34,521 nt of DNA from Clostridia bacterium (lineage in GTDB: Bacteria > Bacillota > Peptococcia > Peptococcales > BICA1-8). The notes under the pieces are model-generated. The model worked only from the letters and a program-made list of their open reading frames with translations, had not been told where the DNA came from and made no database searches. The position numbers were made by a program, and so were the translations under genes. Below, piece by piece: positions 22,334-30,340 of this stretch (its first letter is position 1; every line of letters starts with the position of its first letter). Where the stretch lies: NCBI GenBank assembly GCA_030154225.1, contig JASKKI010000022.1, forward strand, positions 1 to 34,521, given 5' to 3'.

Positions 22334-22852
22334 TTAAAATAAAATCAATGCAATTATCGCTCCCAAACTAAAACCTAAATACTGCCATAGTTTTTGGTTT
22401 TTTTCCTTTAGCTGGTCGGCTTTTTTTTCCATATTAATGAGATGTTCTTTTACAAGTTTTAAATTTTTACTTTGTTCTTCCCGATCAGATCCCCCCAAAC
22501 TTTGACCAAAATAAACTAATATATCTAAATCTTCCGGTAATAAAGCACTTTCTTCTTCCAGATCGTGTAATGCAATCTCCCATGCTTCCCCTGCTGTTAA
22601 TCCTTCACCTTCAATTAATAAATCTGCTGTTTTATAAAAAAGATCATTAATAGGATGGGGCAATCTTTTTCCTACTCTTTTTAAAGCTAAAGGTAAAGGA
22701 GTTAGTCCATATAGTATTTCTGTCTCCAACATTTGCATAGCATTTTGTAAATACCTGATTTGTTGTGGTCTTAAAGAATAATTGCGGGCTACAACTAACC
22801 CGACAATACCTGATGCAATAATTAACATTACTGCACCCATCAATTTCAGCAT
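22334..22852 (-). CDS. spoIIIAB: SpoIIIAB, stage III sporulation protein
   Basis: SpoIIIAB is a 172-residue protein with an N-terminal membrane helix (MGAVMLIIASGIVGLVVA), a soluble helical domain with GF-type segments (LRPQQIRYLQNAMQMLETEI, FGQSLGGSDREEQSKNL) and a C-terminal hydrophobic tail (LGFSLGAIIALILF). It shows distant similarity to type II secretion F proteins. It starts 2 nt after spoIIIAA, which indicates translational coupling. Confidence 0.95.
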   Translation of the reverse strand: MLKLMGAVMLIIASGIVGLVVARNYSLRPQQIRYLQNAMQMLETEILYGLTPLPLALKRVGKRLPHPINDLFYKTADLLIEGEGLTAGEAWEIALHDLEEESALLPEDLDILVYFGQSLGGSDREEQSKNLKLVKEHLINMEKKADQLKEKNQKLWQYLGFSLGAIIALILF

Positions 22853-22854
22853 TT

Positions 22855-23883
22855 TTAAACTGTCCTCCCTCCTATGGGTTTTGTTATTAAAGATTGCATA
22901 GTAATACCATCAAATACCTGCTCTATGGTTCCTACTCCTAAAGAACGACCTAAAATGATAATCCTTTTGAAAAATTTATTTTCTATTACCTGGCGTAAAT
23001 TGGGACGCTGTCTAAGCTCGTTAATATCTCTTCCGTGAACGGTAGTTATCAAACTAATACCTGCATTTAACACTTCTTCCATGGCCCGGATATCTTCTAA
23101 AGTTCCGATTTCATCGGTAGCTATGACCTGTGGTGACATAGACCTTATCAACATAATCATTCCCTGGGATTTAGGGCAACTATCCAAGATATCAGTTCGC
23201 AAACCAATGTCAAACTGAGAAATTCCCATATAGGTACCTGCTAATTCAGAACGTTCATCAACCAGTCCCACATTTACCCCGGGAAAACCTAACCCTGGAA
23301 TACCACTGCTAATCTGCCTGATCATATCCCTTAAAAGAGTTGTCTTACCACACTGGGGAGGAGAAACCAGGAGGGTATGCATAATTCTTTTGTCAGTACC
23401 AAGGATAAAAGGTAATATTTTATCAGCTACTCCAATAATTTCTTTAGCTATTCGGAAATTAAGTCCTGAGATTTCTTTAAGGGTTTTTACTAACCCCTTG
23501 TCCAATATAGCTTTACCTACCAATCCAATACGATGCCCTCCACTAATAGTAATATATCCCCTTCTAAATTCTTCTTCCCAAGCATAAATTGAACTCTGGC
23601 TGATCTTGTGCAGCAACTTTTCCATATCTTCTGGAGAAAAAATATAACCTTCTGTCAATATTTCACTGGTTTTTTGTTGTGGCGTGATGGCTAAATGCTG
23701 CGAACCGGTAACAATTATTAAAGGTCTATTAATCCTAAAACGTATTTCCTCAATTTCATTCAAAATATCAAGTGGTAAGTGAGTAAATAGGTTTCTAATT
23801 TTAACCGGAAAAAAATCCAAAATATAAACTGGAAATTTATTAACTTGTTGATTACCATTCCTAAATAAAGTTATGTTTACCAT
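22855..23883 (-). CDS. spoIIIAA: SpoIIIAA, AAA+/secretion-type ATPase
   Basis: SpoIIIAA is the ATPase of the SpoIIIA machine in the mother cell and resembles type II/IV secretion ATPases. The 342-residue protein has an N-terminal domain with EIEEIRFRINRPLIIV and GGHRIGLVGKAI, Walker A SPPQCGKTTLLRDM, and Walker B region SPQVIATDEIGTLED. The conserved VDERSELAGTYMG lies between them. The ATG at 23883 follows AAGGAGG. It opens the operon, behind a sigma-E-like promoter. Confidence 0.96.
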   Translation of the reverse strand: MVNITLFRNGNQQVNKFPVYILDFFPVKIRNLFTHLPLDILNEIEEIRFRINRPLIIVTGSQHLAITPQQKTSEILTEGYIFSPEDMEKLLHKISQSSIYAWEEEFRRGYITISGGHRIGLVGKAILDKGLVKTLKEISGLNFRIAKEIIGVADKILPFILGTDKRIMHTLLVSPPQCGKTTLLRDMIRQISSGIPGLGFPGVNVGLVDERSELAGTYMGISQFDIGLRTDILDSCPKSQGMIMLIRSMSPQVIATDEIGTLEDIRAMEEVLNAGISLITTVHGRDINELRQRPNLRQVIENKFFKRIIILGRSLGVGTIEQVFDGITMQSLITKPIGGRTV

Positions 23884-23904
23884 ATTTATCCTCCTTACCT
23901 TATA

Positions 23905-23933
23905 TAAATATGGGGCTTATCCTACTTTATGCA
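23905..23933 (-). promoter_or_regulatory. Candidate sigma-E promoter of the spoIIIA operon
   Basis: On the minus strand TGCATAAA (23933-23926) matches seven of eight positions of the sigma-E -35 GKMATAWW. A 13-nt spacer leads to CATATTTA (23912-23905), which keeps the CATA half of the -10. It lies about 22 bp before the spoIIIAA ATG. spoIIIA is known to be sigma-E dependent in Bacillus. This is a motif match only. Confidence 0.5.
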
Positions 23934-23942
23934 TAAAAAATA

Positions 23943-23965
23943 AAAAATCGCCTTCAGCGATTTTT
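23943..23965. terminator. Bidirectional intrinsic terminator hairpin
   Basis: AAAAATCGC and GCGATTTTT form a 9-bp stem around CTTCA, with A and T runs on either side so that it can act on both strands. It is the second hairpin after the small zinc-ribbon gene and precedes the spoIIIA promoter. The stem nearly repeats that of the terminator at 30288-30312. Confidence 0.75.
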
Positions 23966-23992
23966 AGATGAGGCAAAATTTTTATATATAAA

Positions 23993-24021
23993 AAAATCCA
24001 AGGCTAGATACCTTGGATTTT
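23993..24021 (-). terminator. Intrinsic terminator after the zinc-ribbon gene
   Basis: AAAATCCAAGG and CCTTGGATTTT form a perfect 11-bp stem with a 7-nt loop, followed on the minus strand by a T run. It lies 15 bp after the stop of the preceding gene. Confidence 0.85.
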
Positions 24022-24035
24022 AAGTATGATTATAT

Positions 24036-24458
24036 TTAGTCTTGCTCACTTTCTTCTATATCATAATCCGTTTTAAAAACTACTTCATCACAATTTGGAC
24101 AGGATATTTCAAAAATTTCATCTTCATTATCGAGTAGATCTGTTTCAAAATAAACTATATCATGACAATTGGGACATTCAACTTCCATATATTCTATATC
24201 ATCGTTTTCATAATCTGAATCTTCATCATCAAATTCATCATAAAAGTCATCTTCTAATGCATTTAAATCTTCATCAATACTTTCTACATAATCTTCCAGC
24301 TCCAATTGTGCATCCTGTAATTCTTTAATACCTGCTGCCATGTCATCTAATATATCTAGTATATTGGATAAAATTCTACCCTCTTTAGAAGTGGTATCTA
24401 AGTTCAAACCTTCAGCCAGACCTTGCAAGTAAGAAATTTTACTATGTAAATCCTTCAC
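24036..24458 (-). CDS. CD1247-type small acidic zinc-ribbon protein
   Basis: The N-terminus (KISYLQGLAEGLNLDTTSKEGR) matches the CD1247 N-terminal domain found in many Clostridia, here followed by a helical segment, a very acidic stretch (about residues 65-90) and a C-terminal zinc-ribbon-like domain with two CxxC pairs (CPNCHDIV and CPNCDEVV). The 140-residue protein starts at a GTG at 24458 behind AAAGGAGGG. It sits between efp and spoIIIAA, a common clostridial arrangement. The function is not known; zinc binding is inferred from the cysteines. Confidence 0.8.
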   Translation of the reverse strand: MKDLHSKISYLQGLAEGLNLDTTSKEGRILSNILDILDDMAAGIKELQDAQLELEDYVESIDEDLNALEDDFYDEFDDEDSDYENDDIEYMEVECPNCHDIVYFETDLLDNEDEIFEISCPNCDEVVFKTDYDIEESEQD

Positions 24459-24527
24459 CAGCTTTCCCTCCTTTGAATAAACTTTGTCTTACTTTGTTAA
24501 TATTCCCGTTAATAACAAATATTAAAC

Positions 24528-25085
24528 TTAAGCCCTTTCAATATATTCACCACTTCTGGTATCAATCCGTAATATATCACCGGTATTTATGAAAAACGGT
24601 ACCTGAACAACTACCCCGGTTTCTAAGGTTGCAGGTTTCGTTCCGCCAGAAGCTGTGTCCCCTTTAATCCCTGGTTCTGTTTCTATTACTTCTAATTCCA
24701 CAGTGTTAGGTAAATCAATTCCTAAAACTTTGCCTTGGTATAAAACTATTTGGCAATCCATATTTTCTTTCAAATACTTTTCACTACCATCGAGCTGTTC
24801 CTTAGTTAGAAAGATTTGTTCAAAGTTTTCATTATCCATGAAAACATAGTTTTCTCCATCATTATATAAATATTGCATTTGTCTTCTATCCAGAATTGCT
24901 TTCGGAACTTTTTCTCCGGCCCGAAAAGTTTGTTCTGTTACAGAACCTGTTTTAAGATTTTTAATTTTTGCTCTAACAAAAGCTGCACCTTTCCCAGGTT
25001 TTACGTGTTGAAACTCAACAACTTGACAAGGCTCACCATTTAATTCGATTGTTAAACCTGTTTTAAAATCATTTGTGGAAATCAC
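24528..25085 (-). CDS. efp: Translation elongation factor P
   Basis: EF-P relieves ribosome stalling at polyproline stretches. The 185-residue protein has the three beta-barrel domains of the family. The loop [13 protein letters not shown] places the usual modification site at K32. The C-terminal signature is [20 protein letters not shown] and the end is [11 protein letters not shown]. It lies 22 bp after the M24 peptidase, and the pepP-efp pairing is typical of Firmicutes. No modification enzyme is seen in the window. Confidence 0.97.
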   Translation of the reverse strand: MISTNDFKTGLTIELNGEPCQVVEFQHVKPGKGAAFVRAKIKNLKTGSVTEQTFRAGEKVPKAILDRRQMQYLYNDGENYVFMDNENFEQIFLTKEQLDGSEKYLKENMDCQIVLYQGKVLGIDLPNTVELEVIETEPGIKGDTASGGTKPATLETGVVVQVPFFINTGDILRIDTRSGEYIERA

Positions 25086-25107
25086 TTTTCCTACCTCCTA
25101 TAAGATA

Positions 25108-26178
25108 TTAAATAATAATAAGGTCTTTAGTAAAACGAGTTAAATTATCATAACCCGTCGCTTTAACTACAACTAAATCCTCTATCCTTACTCCTCCCCA
25201 ATTGGGTATATAAATTCCCGGCTCTACAGTGACAACCATATTTTCTAAAAGTTCTGTACTATCCCTGGGGGAAAGACTAGGATTTTCATGAACATTCAAA
25301 CCTAAACCGTGCCCTAAACCATGTCCGAAATATTCACCATATCCTTTTCTAGATATGTATGAACGGCTTTGTAAATCTACTTCTTTGGCTCCTAAACCTG
25401 CTTTTACACTATTTAAGCCTATTGATTGTGCTTCAAGTACGATCTGATATATTTCTTTTTGTTTTTCTGAAGGTTGTCCTATTACTATTGTCCTGGTCAT
25501 ATCAGAACAATAACCATTATAGACACAGCCGAAATCAATAGTTACAAAGTCACCTTTTTCAATTACTTTTTCCGAGGCGACTCCATGGGGCAATGCTGAA
25601 CGATAACCTGATGCCACAATTGTATCAAAAGATGTAGAACTGGCTCCTTGTAAACGCATAAAAAATTCTAATTCTAAAGCTACTTCTATTTCTTTCAGAC
25701 CAGGTTTAATTTTTTCTAAGATAAATTTAAAAGCTTTATCTGCTATTTGAGCAGCTTTTCTAATATTTTTTATTTCTTCATTATCTTTTATCAACCGTAA
25801 ATTTTCAATGATTCCTTCCTGAGGAACTAACTTGATATTATCTAATCCATCCTGGAAATCTTGAAACTGTTTATATGTAATAAAATCTCCCTCTAGTCCT
25901 AAAAATTCCAAAGGTAATCTTTGGGTAATTTCTTTGATGGTTTTTGTCACCGGAAACTCATGTTTAATAACTTGAAATGCAGGTGCTTGACTTTTCGCCT
26001 GTTCAATATATCGAAAATCTGTAAACAGAAAATTTTGTTTATGGGTAATTAATAATATTCCTGATGTCCCTGTAAAACCACTAATATACCTTCTATTTAG
26101 AGGAGACATTACGATAAAACCATCCAGACCTAATTGCTCTAATTTTTGTCTTAATTTATTAATTCTTTCTTTTATCAT
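25108..26178 (-). CDS. M24 family Xaa-Pro aminopeptidase (YqhT-like)
   Basis: This is a two-metal aminopeptidase that removes residues N-terminal to proline. A creatinase-like N-terminal domain (about 1-125) includes GLDGFIVMSPLNRRYISGFTG. The pita-bread catalytic domain has the five metal ligands in VTIDFGCVYNGYCSDMTRT (two Asp), GHGLGHGLGLNVHE (His), TVEPGIYIP (Glu) and VRIEDLVV (Glu). The 356-residue length is normal. It lies between aroQ and efp with gaps of 2 and 22 bp. Confidence 0.94.
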   Translation of the reverse strand: MIKERINKLRQKLEQLGLDGFIVMSPLNRRYISGFTGTSGILLITHKQNFLFTDFRYIEQAKSQAPAFQVIKHEFPVTKTIKEITQRLPLEFLGLEGDFITYKQFQDFQDGLDNIKLVPQEGIIENLRLIKDNEEIKNIRKAAQIADKAFKFILEKIKPGLKEIEVALELEFFMRLQGASSTSFDTIVASGYRSALPHGVASEKVIEKGDFVTIDFGCVYNGYCSDMTRTIVIGQPSEKQKEIYQIVLEAQSIGLNSVKAGLGAKEVDLQSRSYISRKGYGEYFGHGLGHGLGLNVHENPSLSPRDSTELLENMVVTVEPGIYIPNWGGVRIEDLVVVKATGYDNLTRFTKDLIII

Positions 26179-26180
26179 CC

Positions 26181-26618
26181 CTAAACACCTTTTAACTCAC
26201 TAACTGCTATCCTTAGGGCCATTTCATACCCTAAATAACCAAAGCCACTTATTTGTCCTTTACACACGGGAGCAATTAAGGATTTATGTCTGAAATCATC
26301 CCGGGCATGAATATTGCTTAGATGTACTTCGATAACAGGAACAGCTATTGCTTCAATAGCATCTCTAATAGCAATACTGGTATGGGTATAAGCGGCAGCA
26401 TTTATTAGCAGATAGTCATAAACTCCATTGGCTTTTTGGATAACATCAACAATTTGCCCTTCGTGATTGGACTGAAAAAAAGAAATTTGACAACCTAAAT
26501 CACTGGCAACTTTAGAAAGCCTATTATGTATTTCTTCCATTTTTAACTCACCATAAATTTTCGGGTTACGTAAGCCTAATAAATTTATATTTGGACCTTG
26601 AATTACCAATATATTCAT
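26181..26618 (-). CDS. aroQ: Type II 3-dehydroquinate dehydratase
   Basis: AroQ removes water from 3-dehydroquinate in the shikimate pathway. The 145-residue protein carries the full signature: ILVIQGPNINLLGLRNPKIYG with catalytic Y22, INAAAYTHTSIAIRDAI, and EVHLSNIHARDDFRHKS with H99. Type II enzymes are dodecamers. It is followed by the M24 peptidase and efp in the order commonly seen in Firmicutes. Confidence 0.97.
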   Translation of the reverse strand: MNILVIQGPNINLLGLRNPKIYGELKMEEIHNRLSKVASDLGCQISFFQSNHEGQIVDVIQKANGVYDYLLINAAAYTHTSIAIRDAIEAIAVPVIEVHLSNIHARDDFRHKSLIAPVCKGQISGFGYLGYEMALRIAVSELKGV

Positions 26619-26669
26619 GATTTCACCCCACCCACAAATCTTACCATATTAAATACCTTTTGAACAGAT

Positions 26670-28022
26670 TTAACTACCACTGATGCTAATATTATTAATT
26701 CTAATAGTTGGTGCACCTTTGCCTACAAAAAATGTTAAATCATTAGCTACTTTATCAATATTAACCAGTATCTCCTTTAAATTACCGGCAATGGCAATTC
26801 CCCGGATAGGTACAGTAAATTCACCCTTTTCAATCCAGAGACCAGAAGCACCCAAAGAAAAATCACCGGAAATTGGATTAGCTGTATGCATTCCCATAAC
26901 ATCAGTTACATAAAATCCTTTATCCATCTCTTTTATCAATTCCTGTGGAGTACAATTCCCCGGAGCAAGGTAAAAATTTGTTGTTCCCACTTCAGGAGTT
27001 GAACGATAAGAACCCCTGACACCATTTCCAGTTGATTTAACACCGAATTTTTTAGCTGTATACGTATTATGTAAATAACCCTGTAGAATACCTTTCTCTA
27101 TCAAAATAGTTTTTGATGTTGGTACTCCTTCACCATCAAAGGGAGCTGATAATACCCTTTCTTCCATTGCTCCATCATCAATTAAAGTTACAAAATCACT
27201 AGCAACTTTTTGACCAACCTTTTTTGCTAAAAAAGACTTGCCTTTATCAACGGATTCTGCCGATAAAGCAGGTGAAATAATACCTAAAAAGTTAGTAGCA
27301 ATATAAGGTTCTAAAACTAGTGGTGCTTTTTGGGATTTAATACTTTTTGCCCCCAAAAGCCTTACTGCCCTTTCAGCCGCTTCTTTTCCAATTCGATGGG
27401 GGTTTAAATTATTATATTTTAAATTATACTGCATACCAAAACCTGCCTGGTTGTCACCCTGTTCTTCACCAACTACCAGTGCATATCCTCCACAATAGGC
27501 CCCTTGATAATATGCTTCTAAACCAGATGAATTTAGAATCCATATTTCATATTGAGAATCCTCATATGCAGCCCTTTCCGTTATTTTTATCCGAGGATCA
27601 TGTTTTTTGGCAGAAACTTCTATTTCTTTAGCCAGATTTATTTTTTCATCTACTGTCACTTTAGCTATTTGCGGGTCATATAAATCCAATGGAGGATAGT
27701 TATTATATTTATCTGCTAATGTTAAAAATTCATCTTCTGCAGTTTTAGTAGAATTAGCTAAAGCCTGGTTAATTACTTTGTCAATGGCAGTAACATCTAA
27801 ATCTGAGGTATAGGCAAATCCCATCCTGCTATTTTGTAAAACCCTTATCCCCAGACCCCGTTCTTCAGCTAATTTAATATTATCTATTTCTTGATTTGCA
27901 ACCTGAATATTTAAGTCCCGGGCACTTAATATAAAAACTTCTGCATTTTCCGCTCCTAATTTTTTTGCTTTTTGAATTACATCCAAACCCAAATGCATAA
28001 AATTCTTACTGGCCATAAACAT
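26670..28022 (-). CDS. pmbA: TldE/PmbA, non-catalytic partner of the TldD metalloprotease
   Basis: TldE forms a heterodimer with TldD that degrades unfolded peptides and matures some peptide natural products. This 450-residue protein has the family fold without an HExxxH motif. Typical segments are AEVFILSARDLNIQVANQEI, RGLGIRVLQNSRMGFAYTSD, and the late GDFSLGASGLWIEKGE and IAIAGNLKEIL. The ATG at 28022 is close to GGAGG, and a second ATG two codons on is an alternative start. TldD itself lies upstream at 30341-31759, separated from this gene by two unrelated genes. Confidence 0.92.
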   Translation of the reverse strand: MFMASKNFMHLGLDVIQKAKKLGAENAEVFILSARDLNIQVANQEIDNIKLAEERGLGIRVLQNSRMGFAYTSDLDVTAIDKVINQALANSTKTAEDEFLTLADKYNNYPPLDLYDPQIAKVTVDEKINLAKEIEVSAKKHDPRIKITERAAYEDSQYEIWILNSSGLEAYYQGAYCGGYALVVGEEQGDNQAGFGMQYNLKYNNLNPHRIGKEAAERAVRLLGAKSIKSQKAPLVLEPYIATNFLGIISPALSAESVDKGKSFLAKKVGQKVASDFVTLIDDGAMEERVLSAPFDGEGVPTSKTILIEKGILQGYLHNTYTAKKFGVKSTGNGVRGSYRSTPEVGTTNFYLAPGNCTPQELIKEMDKGFYVTDVMGMHTANPISGDFSLGASGLWIEKGEFTVPIRGIAIAGNLKEILVNIDKVANDLTFFVGKGAPTIRINNISISGS

Positions 28023-28066
28023 GCCGCCTCCGTTTTCTGTATTATCAACTTTTAGTATTATTCACC

Positions 28067-28139
28067 TTACTTTCTTATGGTTTCTTATGATTAGATTATT
28101 CATCTCTTTAATAAAATATCCATAAGAAAAGGAAAGTAA
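28067..28139. repeat. Interrupted inverted repeat between the MFS gene and tldE
   Basis: TTACTTTCTTATGG (28067-28080) is complemented by CCATAA plus GAAAGTAA at 28120-28139, with a 6-nt bulge and a 39-nt loop. It lies in the 123-bp gap. It could be a weak terminator for the exporter or an operator; no T run adjoins it. Confidence 0.35.
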
Positions 28140-28145
28140 TCAGGT

Positions 28146-29564
28146 TTACTGGTTAACCGTTGTTTGCCCTTTATCATATTTTTTACCCCTAATAAAAGAA
28201 ACTAAAAGACCTACCAGAGCTAGACAGGCAGCTACTAAAAATACATCTCCTAGGGCACTTACAAATGCTTCTTTTTTTTCTAACCCGGAATATAGCCTAA
28301 CCCGGGCAGAAAAGATACTAACAGAAATAGCAATACCCATTACCATTCCAAAATTTCTCATTGTCGCAATAATTCCTCCGGCAATGCCCAGTTTAGGTTT
28401 AGGAACAACTCCCATTACAGAACTATTATTAGGAGATTGGAACATCCCCATAGCAATTCCGAAAACAAATTGAGCAATTACCACCAGGTATACCGGAGTT
28501 GCCGTTGATATCCTGGAAAGGGCTAGAAGATTAATAAACATCAAAGCCATTCCTCCAGTTGTAAAAATCATATAACCAAATTTATCTGATAAATAACCAC
28601 TCATAGGAGCCACAATAGCCATAGCTACAGGAAAAACCATCAAAAATAAGCCAATTTGTTGGGGCTCATAACCTTTAACCTCCTGAAAATAAAAGGGCAT
28701 AAAAATAGTTATAAAAAACATAGTTACAAAAGAAATAAATCCCGCGAAATTACCGCTGGCAAAAACAGGGTTTTTAAATAAATTTAAATCTATTAAAGGT
28801 TGAGAGCGCTTAATTTCCATTTTAATGAAAATTGATAATAATATAACACCAATGAAAATAGTAACTATTACCCTACTAGTCCAACCAATTGTCTCAACCT
28901 GGGATAGACCTAAGACCAAGGAAATTACGCCACTTGCCCAGAAAAAAGCACCCAGAAAATCAAAACTACTTCCCCTGTCAATACCTGGTTCCCGGGGTAA
29001 TAGATAAATACTTGCCCAAAAGCCCAATAAACCAATAGGAACATTAATAAAAAAAATTGCCGGCCAGCCTATAGTACCAGTTAACAATCCCCCTAAAGGT
29101 GGACCAGTCATACTACCGGCTGCCACAACAGTACCCACAGTCCCTAAAGCCCGTCCCCTTTCCTGAGCTGGAAATACACTTGTGATTATTCCCATGCTGT
29201 TAGCCATTAACATGGCCGCTCCAATTCCCTGAATTACCCTGGCCCCTATTAAAAAAGTAGGATTAACGGCTAGCCCACACAAAATTGAACCTAAAGTAAA
29301 TCCTAAAAATCCGATACCGAAAATTTTTGTTTTTCCAAACATATCGGCCAAGCGCCCAAAAGTAAGTAATAAACTGGTAATAGTTAAAATATAAGCAGCC
29401 GGTACCCATTGCAAAACCTTGATATCAACCTGAAAATTTTGGGCTATAGTGGGCAAAGCTACATTAACTATACTGCTATCTAAAGTAGCCATAAATGTTC
29501 CCAAAGAAACACTGATCAGTACATACCAACGATACCTGGCAGATGCTTTGATTTTTGCTATCAT
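28146..29564 (-). CDS. MFS drug/efflux transporter, DHA2 (EmrB/QacA) type
   Basis: This is a 472-residue proton-driven exporter with about 14 hydrophobic segments. DHA2 features include the first helix LGTFMATLDSSIVNVALPTI, the loop motif FGRLADMFGKTKIFGIGF, helix 5 motif C in GTVVAAGSMTGPPLGGLLTG and a mid-protein repeat LSGYLSDKFG-like segment (SGYLSDKFGYMIF). The substrate is unknown; multidrug efflux is the usual guess. It shares one base with the stop of the glycosylase gene (TAATG), so the two are co-translated. No regulator gene adjoins it. Confidence 0.9.
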   Translation of the reverse strand: MIAKIKASARYRWYVLISVSLGTFMATLDSSIVNVALPTIAQNFQVDIKVLQWVPAAYILTITSLLLTFGRLADMFGKTKIFGIGFLGFTLGSILCGLAVNPTFLIGARVIQGIGAAMLMANSMGIITSVFPAQERGRALGTVGTVVAAGSMTGPPLGGLLTGTIGWPAIFFINVPIGLLGFWASIYLLPREPGIDRGSSFDFLGAFFWASGVISLVLGLSQVETIGWTSRVIVTIFIGVILLSIFIKMEIKRSQPLIDLNLFKNPVFASGNFAGFISFVTMFFITIFMPFYFQEVKGYEPQQIGLFLMVFPVAMAIVAPMSGYLSDKFGYMIFTTGGMALMFINLLALSRISTATPVYLVVIAQFVFGIAMGMFQSPNNSSVMGVVPKPKLGIAGGIIATMRNFGMVMGIAISVSIFSARVRLYSGLEKKEAFVSALGDVFLVAACLALVGLLVSFIRGKKYDKGQTTVNQ

Positions 29565-30247
29565 TAAGATTTACCTCCGTTATCAATGCAAAGTTTTAAT
29601 TCTTCTAGGGGACAATTCTGACATTTGGGTTTGTTTTTACAAATGTTATGTCCTAAAGCTACAATCTGGGCATGGTAGTCATTATATAACTCTTTATCGT
29701 GTGGTAAATATTGCATGAAATAATCCCGCATTTCATCATAATTAACTTCTGCTGTAAATATTCCCAACCTATTATAAATTCTCTTAGTATAAGCATCCAC
29801 GACAAAGCTGGGTAATTCGGCGGCATATAGAATAATAGAATCAGCTGTTTCCGGTCCAATACCCCAAATATCTAGAAGTTCTTTTCTTAATTGGGGTAAA
29901 GGTTTAGATAAAATAATATCTATATCTCCTTCATACTTTTCCATAATATGTTGAGCTACAGCTTTTAATTTTTTCGCTTTTACATTATAGTAACGAGAAG
30001 GACGAATTAGCTCGGCTATTTGGTCAGGAGGTGCATTATAGATTGCCTCTAAATCAAAAATACCGGCTTCTTTCAGGTTCTCAATAGCTTGTTCAACATT
30101 TTTCCAGGAAACATTTTGGGTAAGAATAGCCCCTGCTATTATTTCCCATTTAGTTTCCCCTGGCCACCAGTTACGGTGACCAAAATAGCTTAATAGTCTG
30201 TTATAAATATCTAACAATATTTCCTGCTTTTTAGCCAAGTAAATCAC
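29564..30247 (-). CDS. HhH-GPD DNA glycosylase, MagIII-like, with Fe-S cysteines
   Basis: This is a base-excision repair glycosylase of the endonuclease III superfamily, 227 residues long. The HhH hairpin is IWGIGPETADSIILYAA and the catalytic aspartate lies in FVVDAYTKRI. The lysine needed for AP-lyase chemistry in Nth (GVGRKTA) is replaced by glutamate, which points to a monofunctional enzyme such as 3-methyladenine glycosylase MagIII. Four cysteines near the C-terminus (CKNKPKCQNCPLEELKLC) would bind a [4Fe-4S] cluster, with spacing somewhat unlike Nth. It follows the tldD terminator and precedes the MFS gene. Confidence 0.88.
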   Translation of the reverse strand: MIYLAKKQEILLDIYNRLLSYFGHRNWWPGETKWEIIAGAILTQNVSWKNVEQAIENLKEAGIFDLEAIYNAPPDQIAELIRPSRYYNVKAKKLKAVAQHIMEKYEGDIDIILSKPLPQLRKELLDIWGIGPETADSIILYAAELPSFVVDAYTKRIYNRLGIFTAEVNYDEMRDYFMQYLPHDKELYNDYHAQIVALGHNICKNKPKCQNCPLEELKLCIDNGGKS

Positions 30248-30287
30248 CTTAAATAAATTATATTCTATATTAATTAGTATAACATAT

Positions 30288-30312
30288 AAAAATCGCCATT
30301 TAGGCGATTTTT
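30288..30312. terminator. Intrinsic terminator after tldD
   Basis: AAAAATCGCC and GGCGATTTTT form a perfect 10-bp stem around ATTTA, with A/T runs on both sides. It lies 28 bp after the tldD stop on the minus strand and 40 bp before the glycosylase start. Confidence 0.88.
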
Positions 30313-30318
30313 ATATCT

Positions 30319-30332
30319 ATGAACTATGAACT
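30319..30332. repeat. Tandem heptamer pair after tldD
   Basis: Two perfect copies of ATGAACT stand head to tail between the tldD stop and its terminator. Read on the minus strand the unit is AGTTCAT, similar in period and AG start to the heptamer tracts at 9905-9947 and 20390-20433. Confidence 0.5.
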
Positions 30333-30340
30333 TATTGAAG

